Shown here: positions 37,224-39,202 of the stretch, one piece after another
Layout of the letters: the number at the start of each line of letters is the position of its first letter
Numbering within the stretch: the first letter of the stretch is position 1
Assembly (NCBI RefSeq): GCF_030811685.1
Contig: NZ_JAUSRF010000028.1
Coordinates: 1 to 39,202 of the forward strand
DNA: 39,202 nucleotides
Reading direction: 5' to 3'
DNA from: Neorhizobium huautlense
GTDB lineage: Bacteria > Pseudomonadota > Alphaproteobacteria > Rhizobiales > Rhizobiaceae
Translations under genes and position numbers: made by a program
The notes under the pieces: model-generated
Database searches by the model: none
What the model was told of the DNA's origin: nothing
What the model saw: the letters and a program-made list of their open reading frames with translations, nothing else

Positions 37224-37248
37224 GGAACTCCGGTCCAGGAAAGCTGTT
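37224..37248 (+). promoter_or_regulatory. RpoE2/EcfG-type promoter
   Basis: GGAAC (37224-37228), 17 bases, then GTT (37246-37248). It lies 25 bases upstream of the ATG at 37274. Confidence 0.7.
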
Positions 37249-37273
37249 CGCGGTTGGTCAAAAGGAGGCAAGG

Positions 37274-37786
37274 ATGTCTGACGCTAAAACAAGAGATATT
37301 TTCATCACTGGCTTAAAGAACGCGCACGCGATGGAGAACCAGGCACTTTCTATCATGAAGCCTCAGGTCAAGCGGATCGAAAACTACCCTGATTTAGCGG
37401 CGAAGCTCGAAGAGCATATCCGCGAGACGGAAGGGCAAATCAGCCGTCTGGATGAAATCCTGACATCCCTCGCCGAGGAGAACTCATCGTTGAAGGACGC
37501 TGCCTTATCATTCACGGGCTCGATGGCTGCACTCGGCCATACCGTCGCCGGCGACGAGATCCTCAAGAACAGCATGGCCAATTTCGCATTCGAGCACTTC
37601 GAGATCGCGGCTTACAAATCGCTCATCACGATCGCCGAGCTTGGCGGCTTCGCGGCAATGGTCAATCCATTGCAGGCCAGCCTCGATGAAGAAATCGCCA
37701 TGGCTGCGTGGCTTGAAGACAACCGCCGTCCGATGACGATCAAGTTCGCCAACCTCAAGGAAGCAGGTATGTCGGCAAAGATATAA
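37274..37786 (+). CDS. Ferritin-like YciE/YciF (DUF892) family protein
   Basis: The start at 37274 follows AGGAGG by 6 bases. The upstream in-frame ATG at 37214 is preceded by no such site. The 170-residue protein is a four-helix bundle typical of DUF892: DIFITGLKNAHAMENQALSI, then LEEHIRETEGQISRLDEILT, FAFEHFEIAAYKSLITIAEL and QASLDEEIAMAAWLEDN. Glu and His residues in ferritin-like positions (HAMENQ, EHIRETEGQ, FEHFEIAAY, DEEIAMA) suggest a di-metal site. Members are stress-induced, with unclear activity. It has its own stress promoter. Confidence 0.9.
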   Translation: MSDAKTRDIFITGLKNAHAMENQALSIMKPQVKRIENYPDLAAKLEEHIRETEGQISRLDEILTSLAEENSSLKDAALSFTGSMAALGHTVAGDEILKNSMANFAFEHFEIAAYKSLITIAELGGFAAMVNPLQASLDEEIAMAAWLEDNRRPMTIKFANLKEAGMSAKI

Positions 37787-37835
37787 CTGAGGATCTGATT
37801 GCTCTTGAGACGAACACCACTGGAAGGAAACCTAA

Positions 37836-37982
37836 ATGACCGATCCTGCAAAATCGAACCCGGAAAGCGACGCGGCACGTTCTGATGCGAAAACTGCCGA
37901 TGCGAGCCGAGAGGATCTGAAGAAGCGTGCTGAAAAAAGCCTCGAAGACAGGAGGGGCGAGCGATCGCACGATAGAACATGA
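37836..37982 (+). CDS. Small charged protein (48 residues)
   Basis: GGAAGGA precedes the ATG by 6-7 bases. Reads MTDPAKSNPESDAARSDAKT, then ADASREDLKKRAEKSLEDRR and ends GERSHDRT. Acidic then basic, highly polar and probably disordered. It follows the DUF892 gene by 49 bases and overlaps the next start by four bases (ATGA), so it is in one operon. Confidence 0.65.
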   Translation: MTDPAKSNPESDAARSDAKTADASREDLKKRAEKSLEDRRGERSHDRT

Positions 37983-38137
37983 GCCCGGGTGGCCCGGCCC
38001 GCAAAGGATTGATCACGCTCCTTGCGCTTGCCGCAGCCGTGGTTCTGATCGGTGCCGTCATCTACGTGATACGGATGCCGTCCGCTGCCCCGCCGGGAAC
38101 TCAACCTTCACCTCATGCCATTGATCAGGCCGGTTGA
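37979..38137 (+). CDS. Small membrane protein (52 residues)
   Basis: The ATG lies inside the stop of the 37836 gene (ATGA), so it is translationally coupled. It reads MSPGGPARKG, then a transmembrane helix (LITLLALAAAVVLIGAVIYV), ending MPSAAPPGTQPSPHAIDQAG. A single-pass protein with a Pro-rich periplasmic tail. The family is not recognised. Confidence 0.62.
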   Translation: MSPGGPARKGLITLLALAAAVVLIGAVIYVIRMPSAAPPGTQPSPHAIDQAG

Positions 38138-38215
38138 GGCGGCAGGTTCGGAAAACGATGGCGGATGTCCGCCATCGTCTCAGGTCAAGCTCGTTTTACA
38201 TAGGTGCAGTGGAGC

Positions 38216-38395
38216 CTAGTACTCGTCGTCGTCCCAACCCGCAGCGGTGCTGCCGGTTTTGTTTTGTCCTCGGCCGGCATCCCATTCGGCGCTGGCTTCG
38301 GCCCATTGCTCGGCATCCTGGCCGTCCGGCCGCCCTGCCTGCTCCCAGAGTTCGTAAGCCCGCTTTGATATCCACTCCTCGCGGTCGTTTCCCAT
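38216..38395 (-). CDS. DUF2934 family protein
   Basis: AGGAGGG lies 7 bases before the ATG at 38395. The 59-residue protein begins MGNDREEWISKRAYELWEQA and GRPDGQDAEQWAEAS, the DUF2934 signature, followed by an acidic tail ending WDDDEY. It is a second copy alongside 9183-9425. It is downstream of the YciE/YciF gene on the minus strand (60-base gap), so probably co-transcribed. Confidence 0.85.
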   Translation of the reverse strand: MGNDREEWISKRAYELWEQAGRPDGQDAEQWAEASAEWDAGRGQNKTGSTAAGWDDDEY

Positions 38396-38455
38396 GAAAC
38401 CCTCCTGTAAATCGTTGCGGAACCGGCGAGCCATCGAGCACGACAGCCGCGATCG

Positions 38456-38956
38456 TCATGCGCTCTTCTTGGTGCCCTTGGGGTTTGCGGACGCTTCGCC
38501 AAGCTGGGTGAGAAGTTGGTCGGTTTCGAGTTCCTCCTGAAGGTTTGCATCGAGAAGGGGAATTGCGTCATTCAGACCAAGCTGGCCTGCCCAGCTTTTC
38601 AGGGTGCCGTAGCGCGCGATCTCGTAATGCTCCACAGCCTGTGCCGATGCGATCAGGCCAGCATCAAGAGCAACGGAGCCTTTGAATTCGTCCATGATTT
38701 CTTCGGCTTCGGCAATGATGCCCTGAATGGCTTCACAAGTCTTGCCACGGGCTGGCTTCCCAACAAGTTCAAAAACCTGCTGCAGGCGTTCGATCTGCCC
38801 TTCTGTCTGCTCCTTATGCTTGAGAAAAGCCGCTTTGCCGTCTTCCGACTGCGACGCACGCGCCATCTTCGGCAAAGCCTTCAGGATCTGCTTTTCAGCA
38901 TAATAAATGTCCTTGAGCGTATCCAGGAACAGGTCGTCTAAAGTCTTCTCAGCCAT
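38456..38956 (-). CDS. Ferritin-like YciE/YciF (DUF892) family protein
   Basis: The start at 38956 has TAGGAG 7 bases upstream. The 166-residue protein begins MAEKTLDDLFLDTLKDIYYA and continues EKQILKALPKMARASQSEDG, FLKHKEQTEGQIERLQQVFE, then ASAQAVEHYEIARYGTLKSW and LLDANLQEELETDQLLTQLG. These are the helices of DUF892/YciE-YciF. The metal-site Glu and His residues are in place (DIYYAEKQ, HKEQTEGQ, EHYEIARY, EELETDQLL). It is the canonical family type, whereas the 37274 gene is a more divergent relative. No GGAAC promoter is seen in front (nearest is GGAAG). Confidence 0.9.
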   Translation of the reverse strand: MAEKTLDDLFLDTLKDIYYAEKQILKALPKMARASQSEDGKAAFLKHKEQTEGQIERLQQVFELVGKPARGKTCEAIQGIIAEAEEIMDEFKGSVALDAGLIASAQAVEHYEIARYGTLKSWAGQLGLNDAIPLLDANLQEELETDQLLTQLGEASANPKGTKKSA

Positions 38957-39112
38957 GATAACTCCTACCATAATCAATTTGGCGCTCACGAACTTCCAGG
39001 CAAAATGAAAGGTCCAACCGGTCCGGTAAAATTATGAGGCGGGTAGGGCTTGGCCCCGCCCTATCAATCCTTTCAGGTCAAGGATCGGAGTTGGGAGTGC
39101 TGGCCTTGCTAG

Positions 39113-39202
39113 GTGTTTAGTCCCACAGTGTGATGGCGTATTATTGTCGCGATCACAGAGGGACACTCTATGGGCCAATTTCTTCATGGCAGCGCCAAGA
39201 CC
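39113..39202 (+). mobile_element. Left end of an insertion sequence (partial)
   Basis: TGTTTAGTCCCACAGTGTGA at about 39113-39132, followed after 37 bases by the transposase start, is a plausible left terminal region. The exact terminal repeat cannot be fixed without the other end. Confidence 0.45.
39170..39202 (+). CDS. IS481-type transposase, first codons only (cut by the window edge)
   Basis: The ATG at 39170 starts MGQFLHGSAKT, which I recognise as the N-terminus of a common alphaproteobacterial IS transposase (usually annotated IS481 family). The rest lies beyond the window. The IS left end should lie just upstream, perhaps near 39113-39130 (TGTTTAGTCCCACAGTGTGA). Confidence 0.6.
   Translation, partial: MGQFLHGSAKT

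Noticed and set aside
1..39202. CRISPR arrays, tRNA and rRNA genes
   Set aside because: No array of spaced direct repeats and no recognisable tRNA arm or rRNA stretches were found by eye. A tool-based scan was not possible.

Overview
The window looks like an accessory region of an alphaproteobacterium of the Rhizobiaceae (Rhizobium, Agrobacterium or a relative). The evidence is HWE-type histidine kinases, Crp/Fnr regulators, small alphaproteobacterial stress families (DUF2934, DUF2945, DUF3618, DUF6894-like, KGG, CsbD), and many promoter-like sites matching the rhizobial RpoE2/EcfG consensus. It may be a plasmid or island. The left edge holds a frameshifted integrase-like gene (1-757, minus), and the right edge holds the first codons of an IS481-type transposase (39170, plus).

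Layout. 976-2064: GSU2403-type nucleotidyltransferase. 2272-3013 (minus): three small stress genes. 3216-5497: a 39-residue ORF, a secreted sugar dehydrogenase fused to a PEBP domain, and a small membrane protein. 5572-8466: a decayed stretch with a frameshifted small gene, a 54-residue gene, a cyclodeaminase-like gene, a frameshifted SemiSWEET and a conserved 98-residue protein. 8805-12481: small stress proteins, a GFA protein, an alpha/beta hydrolase and a CYTH protein. 12951-15581: CsbD, then a three-gene membrane-stress operon. 15686-23266: a regulatory block with a REC-Crp/Fnr fusion, a PAS protein, a second Crp/Fnr regulator and a kinase/response regulator/kinase set. 23423-29843: a cysteine hydrolase, a flavodoxin-like reductase, an SDR-GH15-SMP30 operon and a DUF421 pair. 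29943-38956: DUF4142, SDR, DUF378, KGG, manganese catalase, NDH-2, two YciE/YciF ferritin-like proteins and several tiny membrane proteins.

Main result. Twenty-one sites of the form GGAAC-N17-GTT (19 sites) or GGAAC-N18-GTT (2 sites) lie in the correct orientation upstream of genes, most within 20-50 bases of the start codon. This is the recognition pattern of the general stress response sigma factor of rhizobia (Sinorhizobium meliloti RpoE2: GGAAC-N18/19-TT). An eight-base fixed pattern should occur about once or twice by chance in both strands of 39 kb at each spacing. The window is therefore read as a dense general-stress-response regulon island. It covers catalase, ferritin-like proteins, envelope and membrane proteins, osmoprotectant-like small proteins and sugar metabolism. 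No EcfG, NepR or PhyR gene is present, so the sigma factor must act from elsewhere. The regulatory genes at 16452-17561 and 18634-23266 have no such site of their own.

Several small genes (integrase, SemiSWEET, 5572-5834, 30522-30678, 37017-37187) carry a single frameshift or stop. These are either real decay or assembly errors. No tRNA, rRNA or CRISPR array was seen.
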